NCBI GenBank assembly: GCA_020722885.1
Contig: DYJZ01000004.1
Span: forward strand, 1-49,324
DNA: 49,324 bases
Source of the DNA: Thermoanaerobaculum aquaticum
GTDB lineage: Bacteria; Acidobacteriota; UBA4820
Direction of reading: 5' to 3'
Under the pieces are notes generated by a model. The model searched no databases. It had not been told where the DNA came from and worked only from the letters and a program-made list of their open reading frames with translations. Below are positions 1 to 9,344 of this stretch, one piece after another. The translations under genes were made by a program, and so were the position numbers. Positions within the stretch are counted from its first letter, which is position 1. Each line of letters begins with the position of its first letter.

Positions 1-309
1 AATGGAGGTTTGCAAAAATTATTTAATCTTTTTGCGGTTTTTCCACTGCCATTTAGTTTAAGTAAGGACATTATCGTATAGCTTTGACAGGGGACTTATG
101 GAAATCGCTCGACAGGTTTTTTTCAAACACCAACCATCAAACCTGAAACCTTTAAGCCTGGCCTTTTTGAGAACCAATTGGAGAGCATAAAGACATATAC
201 AGGCATAAAAAGAGTGAGCCTCGTTTTCAAGCCTCCCTAAAATCCGTCCAGAATCCTCAATTTTTCAGGATTCCGTTTCCGCTTTCAGATTATCCTCGAC
301 AGCAGTGAG
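1..309 (+). repeat. Dispersed repeat, module A: inverted copy at 29137-29462; likely truncated by the window edge
   Basis: Shared TTTGACAGGGGA(C/T)TTATGGAAAT, TTTTTGAGAAC(C/T)AATTGGAGAGCATAA, GTGAGCCTCGTTTTCAAGCCTCC. Confidence 0.9.
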
Positions 310-407
310 AGACTATATCTACAATTTTTATTATTTGAAAACAAATTTCTAAGAGGTCAAATTCTGCCCTTGAGTTTAACTCATTTGATAGTGTAAACTT
401 AGAACCT

Positions 408-1607
408 ATGAAAAGGTTATTTGTCCTAATTTTTCTCTTTCTACTTTTTTCAAATCGGGGTTTTTCTACCGATATTGAAACCCTAAAGAAAGAGGTGGAA
501 AGCCTCAGGGTTCTTAAATTTAAAGAAAAGATACAGATTGAAAATGTTTCAAAAGATGAGATATCCAGAATAATGAATAAGGAAATCGAAAAAAAGTTCT
601 CTGAAAAAAAAATTGAAAACTATGAAGCGGCTTTAAAAGCTTTCTGGCTTATTCCAAAAAAATCGAGTTTAAAAGGGCTTCTTCAAAATATGATGGATAG
701 TCAGGTGGCTGGAATTTATGATCCTGAAACAAAGAAGTTGTATATCCTTGAAAACTCTTCAGAGGCAGAGGATGAGTTTTTTAACCTTTCAAAAGCAATG
801 AATTTAAGTGACATTTTCATTGTTCATGAACTTACGCACGCTGTTACAGATCAGAATTTTAACCTTGAAAAAAGTCTTAATCTTGAAGATTTAGAAAATG
901 AAGACAGACAGACAGCCGGACTTGCAGTGGCAGAAGGCGATGCAACTTTGGTCATGCTCAAATATCTTGCCAAAACTGTGAATCTCCAGTCTGAGGATAT
1001 TTCTCAATTTTCAGAAATAGTTGGAGATATGAGTTTTTACAGTGAGTTTATGGGTGAAACTTTTCCGAGAATATTGAGAGAAAATCTTCTTTTTGCTTAT
1101 GCGCAGGGATTTAAATTTGTAAATTTCATTTTGGAGAGTAATGGTTGGAAGAAGGTTAACAACCTTTACATCAATCCACCTCAATCGACGGAAGAGGTAA
1201 TTCATCCCGAAAAATATATTTATCAAAATGATAAACCAAAAAAAGTAACGATAAATTGTGAGGAATTAAAAAGGGAGGGGGGTCTTGAAAAGTTGTGGGA
1301 AGGAACATGGGGAGAATTTTCCACAAAAATTATTTTAAGAGAATGGGGCATAGAAGAAGATAAAGCAAATATTTCTTCAGCAGGGTGGGGTGGCGATAGA
1401 TATTTAGTATATAAAGACCAATCAGGGGAAATCCTTTTTTACTGGAGAACTTTGTGGGACAGCGAGAATGATGCTAAAGAATTTGAGAAAAGTGTTTCTC
1501 TAAAGAAGGGAGTAACCGTTTTAAGAAAAGTGAATGAAGTCATTGTTAGAAGGAGAAAGGCGGCTGAAAGCAATGGAAAAAGTGTTGCTGAAGACAAATT
1601 ACAATGA
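408..1607 (+). CDS. Predicted secreted zinc metallopeptidase-like protein (gluzincin-like), uncharacterised
   Basis: ORF with N-terminal signal-like segment MKRLFVLIFLFLLFSNRGFS; HELTHAV (HExxH) followed by AEGDA about 40 aa downstream, as in HExxH...E metalloproteases. Confidence 0.65.
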   Translation: MKRLFVLIFLFLLFSNRGFSTDIETLKKEVESLRVLKFKEKIQIENVSKDEISRIMNKEIEKKFSEKKIENYEAALKAFWLIPKKSSLKGLLQNMMDSQVAGIYDPETKKLYILENSSEAEDEFFNLSKAMNLSDIFIVHELTHAVTDQNFNLEKSLNLEDLENEDRQTAGLAVAEGDATLVMLKYLAKTVNLQSEDISQFSEIVGDMSFYSEFMGETFPRILRENLLFAYAQGFKFVNFILESNGWKKVNNLYINPPQSTEEVIHPEKYIYQNDKPKKVTINCEELKREGGLEKLWEGTWGEFSTKIILREWGIEEDKANISSAGWGGDRYLVYKDQSGEILFYWRTLWDSENDAKEFEKSVSLKKGVTVLRKVNEVIVRRRKAAESNGKSVAEDKLQ

Positions 1608-2469
1608 AGTGCCTCTTCGAAGTTCAGGAAAAGTCAGGGACATTTACGACCTTGGTGATTCCATTTTAATAGTTGTTACAGATAGAATTTCTGCTTTTGA
1701 TTTTATTCTTCCAAATGGGATACCTGATAAGGGAAGGGTTTTGAATCTTATTTCAGCATTCTGGTTTGAAAAGACAAAAGATATTATTGACAACCATTTT
1801 ATTTCCTGCGATGTTGATTTTCTCTCCGAAAGTTTAAAAAGGTATAAAAAAGAGTTAAGTGGAAGATTCACAATCGCAAAAAAGGCGAAGATGTTTCCTG
1901 TGGAGTGTATTGTAAGAGGATACCTTTCAGGTTCGGCGTGGCAGGAGTATAGAAAAAGTGGAACCGTATGCGGAATAAAATTAAAGGAGGGAATGGTTGA
2001 AAGCGAGAAATTTGTTAAACCCATTTTTACGCCATCAACGAAGGCTGAAAGTGGACATGACATTAACATTTCTTTTGAAGAGATGAAAAATGTTGTGGGA
2101 AGTGAAAACGCTGGAATTATTAAAGACGCAGCAATTAAACTTTATAATTTTGCCTCTTCCTATGCTCTTCAAAGAGGAATAATAATTGCCGATACCAAGT
2201 TTGAGTTTGGGGTTTTTAACGATGAAATAATTTTATGCGACGAAGTTTTGACCCCGGATTCCAGCAGATTTTGGCCTTTGGAAAGTTACTCAAAAGGTAA
2301 GCCACAGCCTTCTTTTGATAAGCAGTATGTTAGAGACTATCTTATAAAGATAGGATGGAAGAAGGAACCGCCTGTTCCTTCTCTTCCAGAAGAAGTTGTT
2401 TTGAAAACAAGCGAAAAGTACAGAGATGCATACGAAAAGATTACCGGACGGAAACTTACATATGGATGA
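1573..2469 (+). CDS. purC: Phosphoribosylaminoimidazole-succinocarboxamide synthase (SAICAR synthetase)
   Basis: SGKVRDIYDLGDSILIVVTDRISAFDFILPNGIPDKGRVLN and IADTKFEFG motifs. The ATG at 1573 (MEKVLLKTNY) is preferred over the ORF-track start at 1534. Confidence 0.95.
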   Translation: MEKVLLKTNYNEVPLRSSGKVRDIYDLGDSILIVVTDRISAFDFILPNGIPDKGRVLNLISAFWFEKTKDIIDNHFISCDVDFLSESLKRYKKELSGRFTIAKKAKMFPVECIVRGYLSGSAWQEYRKSGTVCGIKLKEGMVESEKFVKPIFTPSTKAESGHDINISFEEMKNVVGSENAGIIKDAAIKLYNFASSYALQRGIIIADTKFEFGVFNDEIILCDEVLTPDSSRFWPLESYSKGKPQPSFDKQYVRDYLIKIGWKKEPPVPSLPEEVVLKTSEKYRDAYEKITGRKLTYG

Positions 2470-2941
2470 AAAGAAAGAAAAAGATCATTTTAAAGATGTC
2501 AATTTAAGATATATGGAAGAGAGGGACCTTTCTACTGTTTCTAAAATTGAAAATGAAACTTTTAAAGAACCCTGGCCTTATGAAGCTCTGGAATATGAGC
2601 TAAAAGAAAACCCATTTTGTCTTTCTTTTGTTCTTGAAAAAGGCAACAGGCTTATTGGATACGCTTTTCTACATATCTATGAGTTAAATTCTCACCTTGT
2701 AAATATTGCGATTGATAAAGATTTCAGGGGTAAAGGATTCGGCGAATATTTTTTGACTGAATTGATTAAAAATGCTGAGATGAAAAAGTGTGAAAGTATG
2801 GTTCTTGAAGTCAGGGAAGGAAACAGCGCGGCGGTAAATCTGTACCTTAAAAGGGGTTTTAAAATATTGAGAAAGCAAAAGAAGTATTATCACGACGGAG
2901 AAGATGCTTTGATAATGAGCCTATCTTTAAACCAAAGATGA
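2462..2941 (+). CDS. rimI: Ribosomal-protein-alanine N-acetyltransferase (GNAT, RimI-like)
   Basis: GNAT core: VNIAIDKDFRGKGFGEYFLTELI, LEVREGNSAAVNLYLKRGFKILRKQKKYYHDGEDALIM. Start taken at ATG 2462. Confidence 0.85.
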   Translation: MDEKKEKDHFKDVNLRYMEERDLSTVSKIENETFKEPWPYEALEYELKENPFCLSFVLEKGNRLIGYAFLHIYELNSHLVNIAIDKDFRGKGFGEYFLTELIKNAEMKKCESMVLEVREGNSAAVNLYLKRGFKILRKQKKYYHDGEDALIMSLSLNQR

Positions 2942-4545
2942 AAAGAGCGGAAGGCGAAAGACTTGTAGGATTAAATTTTTACCTGAAACTTCTAAAAAGC
3001 ATAAAGAGGTCTATAAGAGAAGTTCAGGGGCCCGAAGACAAAGAAATAAAGTCCTATTACCGTTCTTACTCATCCTACCTTGAAAAATGTAGAGTAAAAG
3101 AGTCTTCTATTCAAGAAATAATTGAATCGGCAAAGGAGACAAAAGTTCTTATTATCGGTGATTTTCATACTCTTTATCAGGCGCAGAGGCAGTTTCTGAA
3201 GGTTCTTGAATTTATGGAGGATATAGGGATAAAGCCGGTAGTCTGTTTAGAAATGGTTTATAAAAAAAACCAGGATCACCTTGAAGAATTTCTTAAAGGA
3301 AAAATGGGTGAAAAGGAATACATAGAAAAAACTGACTATTACGAGAATTGGGGATTTGATTTTTCAAGTTATAAAAAAATTTTAAATTATTTAAAAGCAA
3401 AGGGGCTTTTTGTTTACGGGATAAATAAAAATGGGTCTTTGGAGGAGAGAGATGAATTTATGGCAAAAGAAATTGAAGAGGTAAGGAAAAATCATCCTGA
3501 TGCCTTGATGGTAGTTTTTGCAGGTGACCTGCACCTTGCTAAAAATCATCTTCCAAAAAGACTTCTGGAAAAGGGTTTTAATTACACAATCCTATATCAA
3601 AACAGTGAAACGGTCATTATGAGGAAGTTAAAAAAGGGGGAAGACCCATACACCTTTTTCAAAATAGAAAAAAATGTTTTTCTTGTTAACAACACACCTC
3701 CCTGGATAAAAATGCAAAGCTATCTAACATATCTTGAACATGGGGTGGAAGCTTTTCATATGAGATATGGCTTTACTGAGTCTGAAGAGGATGGAGAAGG
3801 GATTGATTGCACTGTTACCGTTCAAAATTATATAAAGGCGTTAAAGGATGCTTTCAATCTCCACAATAAACCCGACGATGATTTTCAGGTTTACACAATG
3901 GAGGACCTTTCATTCCTTGAAAATTCATATTTTAGAAAAGAGCCCGGGAGAACCTACGCAAAAGTCATCAAAAATGACAGGTCATTATATTTAACTTTTG
4001 GGAAGATTATATACACTGTATTTCTCGATGTTAACCATACCGTTGAGGAGACAATGCACTACTTAATGGAAAAGGACCTTCCTGTTTCTTCGGTGGAGAG
4101 TGCATTCTGGGAAAGGGTTCACTATTTTGCGTCAGGGTATATAGCATCAAAAATAATTAACCCTTTAAGAGAAACTTTCAAAAAAGGAAGTTTGAAAGAA
4201 ATGCTTGAACGAATAAACTATGCTGCAACGGAGAAAGACAGGGAATATTTGAGGGTTCAGATCTCAGTCTGTATGTCTCTTTCTGATTTTTTCAAAAGTT
4301 TGCAGGAAGGAAGACTGACGAAACTCTCTCTCTCCGCTTTTGTTCAGGTTGACCTTCAGAACCTTTTTGAACTTTCAAGAGCAATTGGCTACCAGATAGG
4401 AGAGACGCTTTTTGAGAATTACTCGAAAGGTTTGCTTTCTGGAAGAGATATTAAGCATATAATTTTTACTGGCGAAGACCACTTCAAACAATGCTGGTCT
4501 ATTCTTGAAAAGATGAGGGATGAAAACATCTCCTGCATTAATTAG
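2938..4545 (+). CDS. ChaN-like (DUF399/EreA-ChaN superfamily) protein with long C-terminal extension
   Basis: VLIIGDFHTLYQAQRQFLKVLEFM...VCLEMVYKKNQDHLEEFL...ALMVVFAGDLHLAKNHLP; no clear signal peptide; about 300-aa C-terminal extension of unknown function. Confidence 0.6.
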   Translation: MKRAEGERLVGLNFYLKLLKSIKRSIREVQGPEDKEIKSYYRSYSSYLEKCRVKESSIQEIIESAKETKVLIIGDFHTLYQAQRQFLKVLEFMEDIGIKPVVCLEMVYKKNQDHLEEFLKGKMGEKEYIEKTDYYENWGFDFSSYKKILNYLKAKGLFVYGINKNGSLEERDEFMAKEIEEVRKNHPDALMVVFAGDLHLAKNHLPKRLLEKGFNYTILYQNSETVIMRKLKKGEDPYTFFKIEKNVFLVNNTPPWIKMQSYLTYLEHGVEAFHMRYGFTESEEDGEGIDCTVTVQNYIKALKDAFNLHNKPDDDFQVYTMEDLSFLENSYFRKEPGRTYAKVIKNDRSLYLTFGKIIYTVFLDVNHTVEETMHYLMEKDLPVSSVESAFWERVHYFASGYIASKIINPLRETFKKGSLKEMLERINYAATEKDREYLRVQISVCMSLSDFFKSLQEGRLTKLSLSAFVQVDLQNLFELSRAIGYQIGETLFENYSKGLLSGRDIKHIIFTGEDHFKQCWSILEKMRDENISCIN

Positions 4546-4577
4546 AAATTTGTGGTATTTTATTGTCTGGAGGCTTT

Positions 4578-5339
4578 ATGAAGAAATTGAAGCAGGAAGG
4601 GAAAACTGAACATCCTCTTCTAAAATTAATTGATCAAAAAAAGATTCCTGCGCATGTTGCAATTATAATGGATGGCAATGGTAGATGGGCAAAATCAAGG
4701 GGGCTCGAGAGAATTGAAGGGCACCGGGCAGGAATAGAAGGGGTTAAAGCTGCAGTTGAGGCTGCTCAGGAAACGGGTGTCAGGTATCTTACCCTTTACG
4801 CCTTTTCTGTAGAAAACTGGAAGAGACCGGAAAGTGAAGTAAAAGAACTTTTTAATCTTCTTGACCACTACCTCGAAAAAGAAAAGAATAGAATAGAAGA
4901 AGAGCAGATAAGATTCAGAACCATAGGACGATTAACCGATCTTCCACAAAAAACAAGAAAAAATCTTGAGGAAGTTCAAGAAAGAACCATAAATCACAAG
5001 GGACTAACCCTCACTTTCGCTTTGTCATATGGGGGTAGAGCGGAAATTTGCGACGCTATTTCAAAGATAGTTGATAAAGCGAAAATGGGAGAGTTTAATT
5101 CTGAAGTTACAGAAAAAACTGTTCAAAAATACCTTTACGCTCCTGACCTTCCTGATCCCGATTTATTGATAAGAACAAGCGGAGAATACAGAATCAGTAA
5201 TTTTCTTTTATGGCAGATAGCTTATACTGAGATAATTATACTTGATGTTCTCTGGCCTGATTTCAGGCAGGAACACTTTTATGAGGCACTTCTTGATTAT
5301 CAAAGAAGAGAAAGAAGGTATGGGGGCGTTTCTGAATAA
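4578..5339 (+). CDS. uppS: Undecaprenyl (isoprenyl) diphosphate synthase
   Basis: HVAIIMDGNGRWAKSRGLERIEGHRAG, YLTLYAFSVENWKRP, DLLIRTSGEYRISNFLLWQIAYTE. ATG 4578 follows GGAGG. Confidence 0.95.
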   Translation: MKKLKQEGKTEHPLLKLIDQKKIPAHVAIIMDGNGRWAKSRGLERIEGHRAGIEGVKAAVEAAQETGVRYLTLYAFSVENWKRPESEVKELFNLLDHYLEKEKNRIEEEQIRFRTIGRLTDLPQKTRKNLEEVQERTINHKGLTLTFALSYGGRAEICDAISKIVDKAKMGEFNSEVTEKTVQKYLYAPDLPDPDLLIRTSGEYRISNFLLWQIAYTEIIILDVLWPDFRQEHFYEALLDYQRRERRYGGVSE

Positions 5340-5360
5340 TCTCTCTGGAAGGGATCTGAA

Positions 5361-6161
5361 TTGAAGAGAATTTTAACAACATTGGTTCTTCTGCCGGTTT
5401 TTATTATTATCGTTGTCTCTAAGGAGATCTACTATTTTGCCTTATTGACATTAACAGGTGCGGTTCTGGCTGAATTAGAATATTTTAAAATAGTTGAGAG
5501 GATGGGCGTAAAAGTTTTTAAAACAGTTTCAATGCTCTGGACTTTATCTTTTCTCTGCGTTGCACTGTGGCCTCAATCTCTTCAACTTGAAATTCTTATC
5601 TCGGCTGGATTCCTTCTTTTTGTTATTACCTGTCTATTTTCTAAAATGTCTCCGAAAGAAATTTTCGAGTCAGTTGCGATGACACTTCTTGGGGTTTTTT
5701 ACATTGGTTTTTTTCTTGCCTATTTTATTGCTTTGAAAAGTCAGGGGGATGAGAGGGGAAAAGACCTTCTACTTCTTTTAACATTTACTGTCTGGGCTGG
5801 AGATACGATGGCTTATGTGGTCGGCTCTGCTATTGGCAAACATAAACTTGCCCCAAAAATTTCGCCGAGGAAAAGCTGGGAGGGTGCTGCAGCAAATGTT
5901 TTAATTAGTGTAATTACAGCATATATTTCAAGTTTGACTTTCATACAGAGAATAGATTTGAAAGATGCATTGATTCTCGGGATTCTTATTTCAATTGTCG
6001 GACAATTAGGAGATCTGTTTGAGTCTGTTTTGAAGCGAGCTGCAAATATTAAAGATAGTTCAAATATTCTTCCCGGACACGGTGGAATTCTTGATAGGAT
6101 AGATTCTCTTGTTCTTACTGCGCCAATTCTTTATTATTATCATCAGGTGGTTTTGAAATGA
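5361..6161 (+). CDS. cdsA: Phosphatidate cytidylyltransferase
   Basis: Multi-TM protein with CdsA signature SPRKSWEGAAANV...GQLGDLFESVLKRAANIKDSSNILPGHGGILDRIDSL. TTG start. Located between uppS and dxr. Confidence 0.93.
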   Translation: MKRILTTLVLLPVFIIIVVSKEIYYFALLTLTGAVLAELEYFKIVERMGVKVFKTVSMLWTLSFLCVALWPQSLQLEILISAGFLLFVITCLFSKMSPKEIFESVAMTLLGVFYIGFFLAYFIALKSQGDERGKDLLLLLTFTVWAGDTMAYVVGSAIGKHKLAPKISPRKSWEGAAANVLISVITAYISSLTFIQRIDLKDALILGILISIVGQLGDLFESVLKRAANIKDSSNILPGHGGILDRIDSLVLTAPILYYYHQVVLK

Positions 6162-7312
6162 CAATAAAACTTGCTGTTTTAGGCTCAACTGGAAGTATCG
6201 GTGAAAGCACGATAAAAGTTGTTAGAAGTTTAAAAGACAGAATTAAAATAGTAGGGCTTTCGGCTGGTAAAAACATAAACAGAATAATTGAGCAAATTAA
6301 GGAATTTTCGCCACTTGCTGTTTCGGTAAAGGACGAAGAGGATGCCAGAAAGGTGAAAAAGTTTTTTCCAAAACTTGAGATCTTTTACGGGGAACAGGGA
6401 AGTGTTGCAATAGCTTCAATGCCTGAAGCAAAAACAGTGGTGGCTGCAATAGTTGGAATAGCAGGGCTCCCATCCACATATAAAGCTGTAAAACTTGGTA
6501 AAAGAGTTGCTCTTGCCAATAAAGAGGCACTTGTTACTGCGGCAAGGATAATAACAAAATCGGCTCAAAAAAGCGGGGCAGAAATAATCCCTGTTGATAG
6601 CGAACACTGCGCTATTTTCCAGTGTTTGAGAGGTGAAAGCACAAAATTTGTAAGCAAAATAATGCTTACAGGTTCGGGAGGGGCGTTAAGAGATTTTCCA
6701 CTGGAAAAAATAAGCAATGCTTCTTTAAGCGATGTTTTGAATCACCCCACCTGGAAAATGGGAAGAAAAATAACAGTCGATTCTGCAACGCTTGTGAATA
6801 AAGGGCTTGAGTTGATTGAAGCTTCTTACCTCTTTGGAATTCCTCAGGAGAAGATTGAAGTTGTAATCCATAGAGAAAGTATTGTTCATTCCCTTGTTGA
6901 GTTTTTTGATGGCTCGGTAATGGCTCAACTTGCATCAGCAGATATGGCTTTACCGATTCAGTACGCAATAACTTTTCCAACAAGAATTGAGGGAGATGTA
7001 AAAAAACTTGATTTTGGTTCAATTTCAAAACTTAGCTTTGAGAAGCCTGACAAAAAGAGGTATCCCTGTCTTTCTCTTGCAAGAGAAGCCTTTGCAGAAA
7101 GTGAAGCGCACACGATTGCTTTCAATGCAGCAAACGAAGTGGCTGTAAAGGCGTTTATAGAGGAAATAATTTCTTTTGGAAAAATATATATGGTAATCAA
7201 GAAAGTTCTTGATAAAACAATTTCCTGCAGCCCCGAGTCTCTCGAGGAGATATTTTACATTGACAGAATATCAAGAGAGCTGGCGCAAAAATTTATTGCT
7301 CAGGGAGATTAA
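6158..7312 (+). CDS. dxr: 1-deoxy-D-xylulose 5-phosphate reductoisomerase
   Basis: LGSTGSIGESTIKVV, LANKEALVTAA, PVDSEHCAIFQ, LTGSGGALRDFP, HPTWKMGRKITVDSATLVNKGLELIEA. Confidence 0.96.
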   Translation: MTIKLAVLGSTGSIGESTIKVVRSLKDRIKIVGLSAGKNINRIIEQIKEFSPLAVSVKDEEDARKVKKFFPKLEIFYGEQGSVAIASMPEAKTVVAAIVGIAGLPSTYKAVKLGKRVALANKEALVTAARIITKSAQKSGAEIIPVDSEHCAIFQCLRGESTKFVSKIMLTGSGGALRDFPLEKISNASLSDVLNHPTWKMGRKITVDSATLVNKGLELIEASYLFGIPQEKIEVVIHRESIVHSLVEFFDGSVMAQLASADMALPIQYAITFPTRIEGDVKKLDFGSISKLSFEKPDKKRYPCLSLAREAFAESEAHTIAFNAANEVAVKAFIEEIISFGKIYMVIKKVLDKTISCSPESLEEIFYIDRISRELAQKFIAQGD

Positions 7313-7314
7313 AA

Positions 7315-8634
7315 TTGGCATTTGTTTTTAATTTCATTTTTTCTGCTATGGTATTTCTTTTTGTTCTTGGCATTCTCATTATAATACATGAATCGGGGCA
7401 CTACACCGCCGGGCGATTGCTAAATTTTTCAATAGAAGCTTTCTCAATAGGTTTTGGTCCAAAACTACTTGAAAAAAGGGGGAAGCACAATCTCTGGCAA
7501 ATAAGATGGATTCTTATTGGTGGTTTTGTTAAGTTCAGGGGAGAACTTTTTGAGGAAGAGGCAAAAGACGATCCCAGCTTTTTCTATAACAAAAAAAGGT
7601 GGGAAAGATTTATAGTTATGGTATCTGGAGTTCTTTTTAATATTCTTTTTGCATATTTTGTTTTTTCCTTTTTGACTTTTTATGGAATTGAAGAGTCTGT
7701 TTTAAGGGATAAACCACCTATAATCGGAGCGGTTGTCAAAAATTCACCGGCTGAAAAAGTTGGACTTTTAAAGGGAGATACAATTCTTTCTTTAGATGGA
7801 AGAAAAGTGAGAAATTGGGAAGAAGCAAGAGAAGAAATCTCCTCATTGATGCAAAAGGACTATGAAATTGAAATTTTGAGAGGGACACAAAAATTAAAAG
7901 TCACAATATCGCCGAAGATGGTTGAATTTCTTAAACAGCCTCTCGGAGATATTGGTGTTATTCCAGCTTTCCCTCCAGTCGTTGGGGGGATACAAAAGGA
8001 TTCTCCGGCTGATAGGGCAGGATTGAAGGTGGATGACGAAATTGTTTCCGTAAGCGGAGAAAAAATCAATTTCTGGGACGAGATTTCAATGCTTTTAAGA
8101 GATTCAAATGGAAATCCTGTAACCCTTAAGGTAAAAAGGGGAAACGGATACATTGACCTCAAGGTTGTTCCTCTTTATATACCTCAAGAGCAGAGATATA
8201 TGATAGGAATAACAGTTAAAGACACGCAGTTTGTAAGGTACAGACTACCCAAAAATTTTTTAAAAGCAGGTAGTATGATCCTTCAACAGGCGAGCCTTGC
8301 CAAAAGAACTGTTGAAAAGATCTTTGAGAGGAAAATCCCCTTAAAAGCCCTTTCTGCTCCGCCATCAATTGCCTATATTACAGGAAAGGTTGCAAGAACA
8401 GGTCTTTACAATTTGCTATTTCTTATGGGTGTCATTTCGTTTCAACTCGGTTTTTTCAACCTCCTGCCAATACCAGCCCTCGATGGAGGTCAAATTCTTG
8501 TGCTTGCAATAGAGGGGGCAATAAGGAGGGACCTGCCAGAAAATGTTAAGGAGTGGATTTTAAGGCTCGGATTTGGTTTTTTGCTGCTCTTTTTTTCCCT
8601 GATACTTTTTTTAGACCTTTTTAAATATGTTTAA
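7315..8634 (+). CDS. rseP: RIP metalloprotease RseP (site-2 protease, two PDZ domains)
   Basis: IIIHESGHYTAGRLL (HExxH), two PDZ-like segments, FFNLLPIPALDGGQI. TTG start. Confidence 0.93.
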   Translation: MAFVFNFIFSAMVFLFVLGILIIIHESGHYTAGRLLNFSIEAFSIGFGPKLLEKRGKHNLWQIRWILIGGFVKFRGELFEEEAKDDPSFFYNKKRWERFIVMVSGVLFNILFAYFVFSFLTFYGIEESVLRDKPPIIGAVVKNSPAEKVGLLKGDTILSLDGRKVRNWEEAREEISSLMQKDYEIEILRGTQKLKVTISPKMVEFLKQPLGDIGVIPAFPPVVGGIQKDSPADRAGLKVDDEIVSVSGEKINFWDEISMLLRDSNGNPVTLKVKRGNGYIDLKVVPLYIPQEQRYMIGITVKDTQFVRYRLPKNFLKAGSMILQQASLAKRTVEKIFERKIPLKALSAPPSIAYITGKVARTGLYNLLFLMGVISFQLGFFNLLPIPALDGGQILVLAIEGAIRRDLPENVKEWILRLGFGFLLLFFSLILFLDLFKYV

Positions 8635-8686
8635 GTGCATTGATTTTAATATGTTAAGGTTGAAGATATTTTTTTATTTCTTTAAA

Positions 8687-8972
8687 CACATCTGTCCAAA
8701 ATAAATTTTGACAGAACCATCTAAGAAGTCAAGAGGAAAAATATCAAGACTATTTAGAAATACTCCGTTGTGAGTGCTCACTAACCGTGTTATTGCGAGT
8801 GCTTTTTCGGAGCCCTGTCTTGCGAAGCAATCTCCCTCTTTAAGACCCAACGCAGTCATTGCGAGTGCTACTTCGTAGTCCCCACTTACGAAGCAATTTT
8901 CCACTTTGAATTTTACGCAGTCATTGCGAATTCTACTTCGAGGCATTCTCCCGTGAAGCAATCTTCCTCTTC
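8687..8972 (+). repeat. Dispersed repeat, module B: REP-like CATTGCGAG...GAAGCAATC units; inverted copy at 29500-29747
   Basis: By-eye alignment to the reverse complement of 29500-29747, e.g. GTCCAAAATAAATTTTGACAGAACCATCTAAGAAGTCAAGA and GAGTGCTCACTAACCGTGT shared; three or more irregular units of CATTGCGAGTGC...CGAAGCAATCT. Confidence 0.85.
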
Positions 8973-9096
8973 CCAAACAAAGGAAGATCACTTCGTTTGC
9001 CATCCCTCGAAGCACCCCTCGTGATGACAATTATGGACTAGTAACAAAGGAAGATTACTTCGTCTGCGGATATCGCGCAGTGTTATTTTTATTAAC

Positions 9097-9297
9097 TGTC
9101 AAGACTATTTAGAAATGTCCCCTAAACTAACTAACTAAAAATGTTCTGTCAACAGGTTGATTAGAAGAGGCTGTGGGAATTGCATCCACAGCCTTGTTTT
9201 TTTACCTTTTCTGAACACCCGCAGAGCTGAAATTGACTTCCATTTTGAGGCCATTTCTAATCAGTTTAAAATAGGACATTATTATGTAGTTTTGACA
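9097..9297. mobile_element. MITE-like element: about 200 bp with imperfect terminal inverted repeats, no transposase
   Basis: TGTCAAGACTATTTAGAAATGTCCCCTAAACTAACTAACTAAAAATG at left against the reverse complement of CATTTCTAATCAGTTTAAAATAGGACATTATTATGTAGTTTTGACA at right; TG...CA ends. No target-site duplication seen. Confidence 0.5.
9168..9203 (+). terminator. Rho-independent terminator-like hairpin
   Basis: AGGCTGTGG-GAATTGCAT-CCACAGCCT followed by TGTTTTTTT. Confidence 0.75.
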
Positions 9298-9314
9298 AAA
9301 AAGAACTGTAAAAT

Positions 9315-9344
9315 TTGACAGCAATTGACTCTTTGAGTTATCAT
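9315..9344 (+). promoter_or_regulatory. Candidate sigma70 promoter for the rpsP operon
   Basis: TTGACA (9315-9320), 18-nt spacer, TATCAT (9339-9344), upstream of the TTG start at 9381. Confidence 0.5.

Noticed and set aside
1011-1226. Minus-strand 71-aa ORF within the metallopeptidase gene
   Set aside because: Fully antisense to a better supported ORF; low-complexity AT-rich translation.
6666-7028. Minus-strand ORFs inside dxr (including 6297-6530, 6416-6607, 6725-6928, 6958-7200)
   Set aside because: Antisense to a strongly conserved dxr coding sequence, with no RBS or domain signal.
8674-9030. 118-aa minus-strand ORF (MSSRGVLRGMANEV...) and the 29461-29643 plus-strand ORF sharing EGDCF...ALAMT peptides
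   Set aside because: The shared peptides are translations of the REP-like repeat units. No conserved start/RBS context and no protein-like domain; treated as spurious ORFs.
8690-9060. Possible CRISPR-like repeat array
   Set aside because: Units are irregular in length and sequence, contain internal dyads, lack uniform unique spacers, and no cas genes are present.
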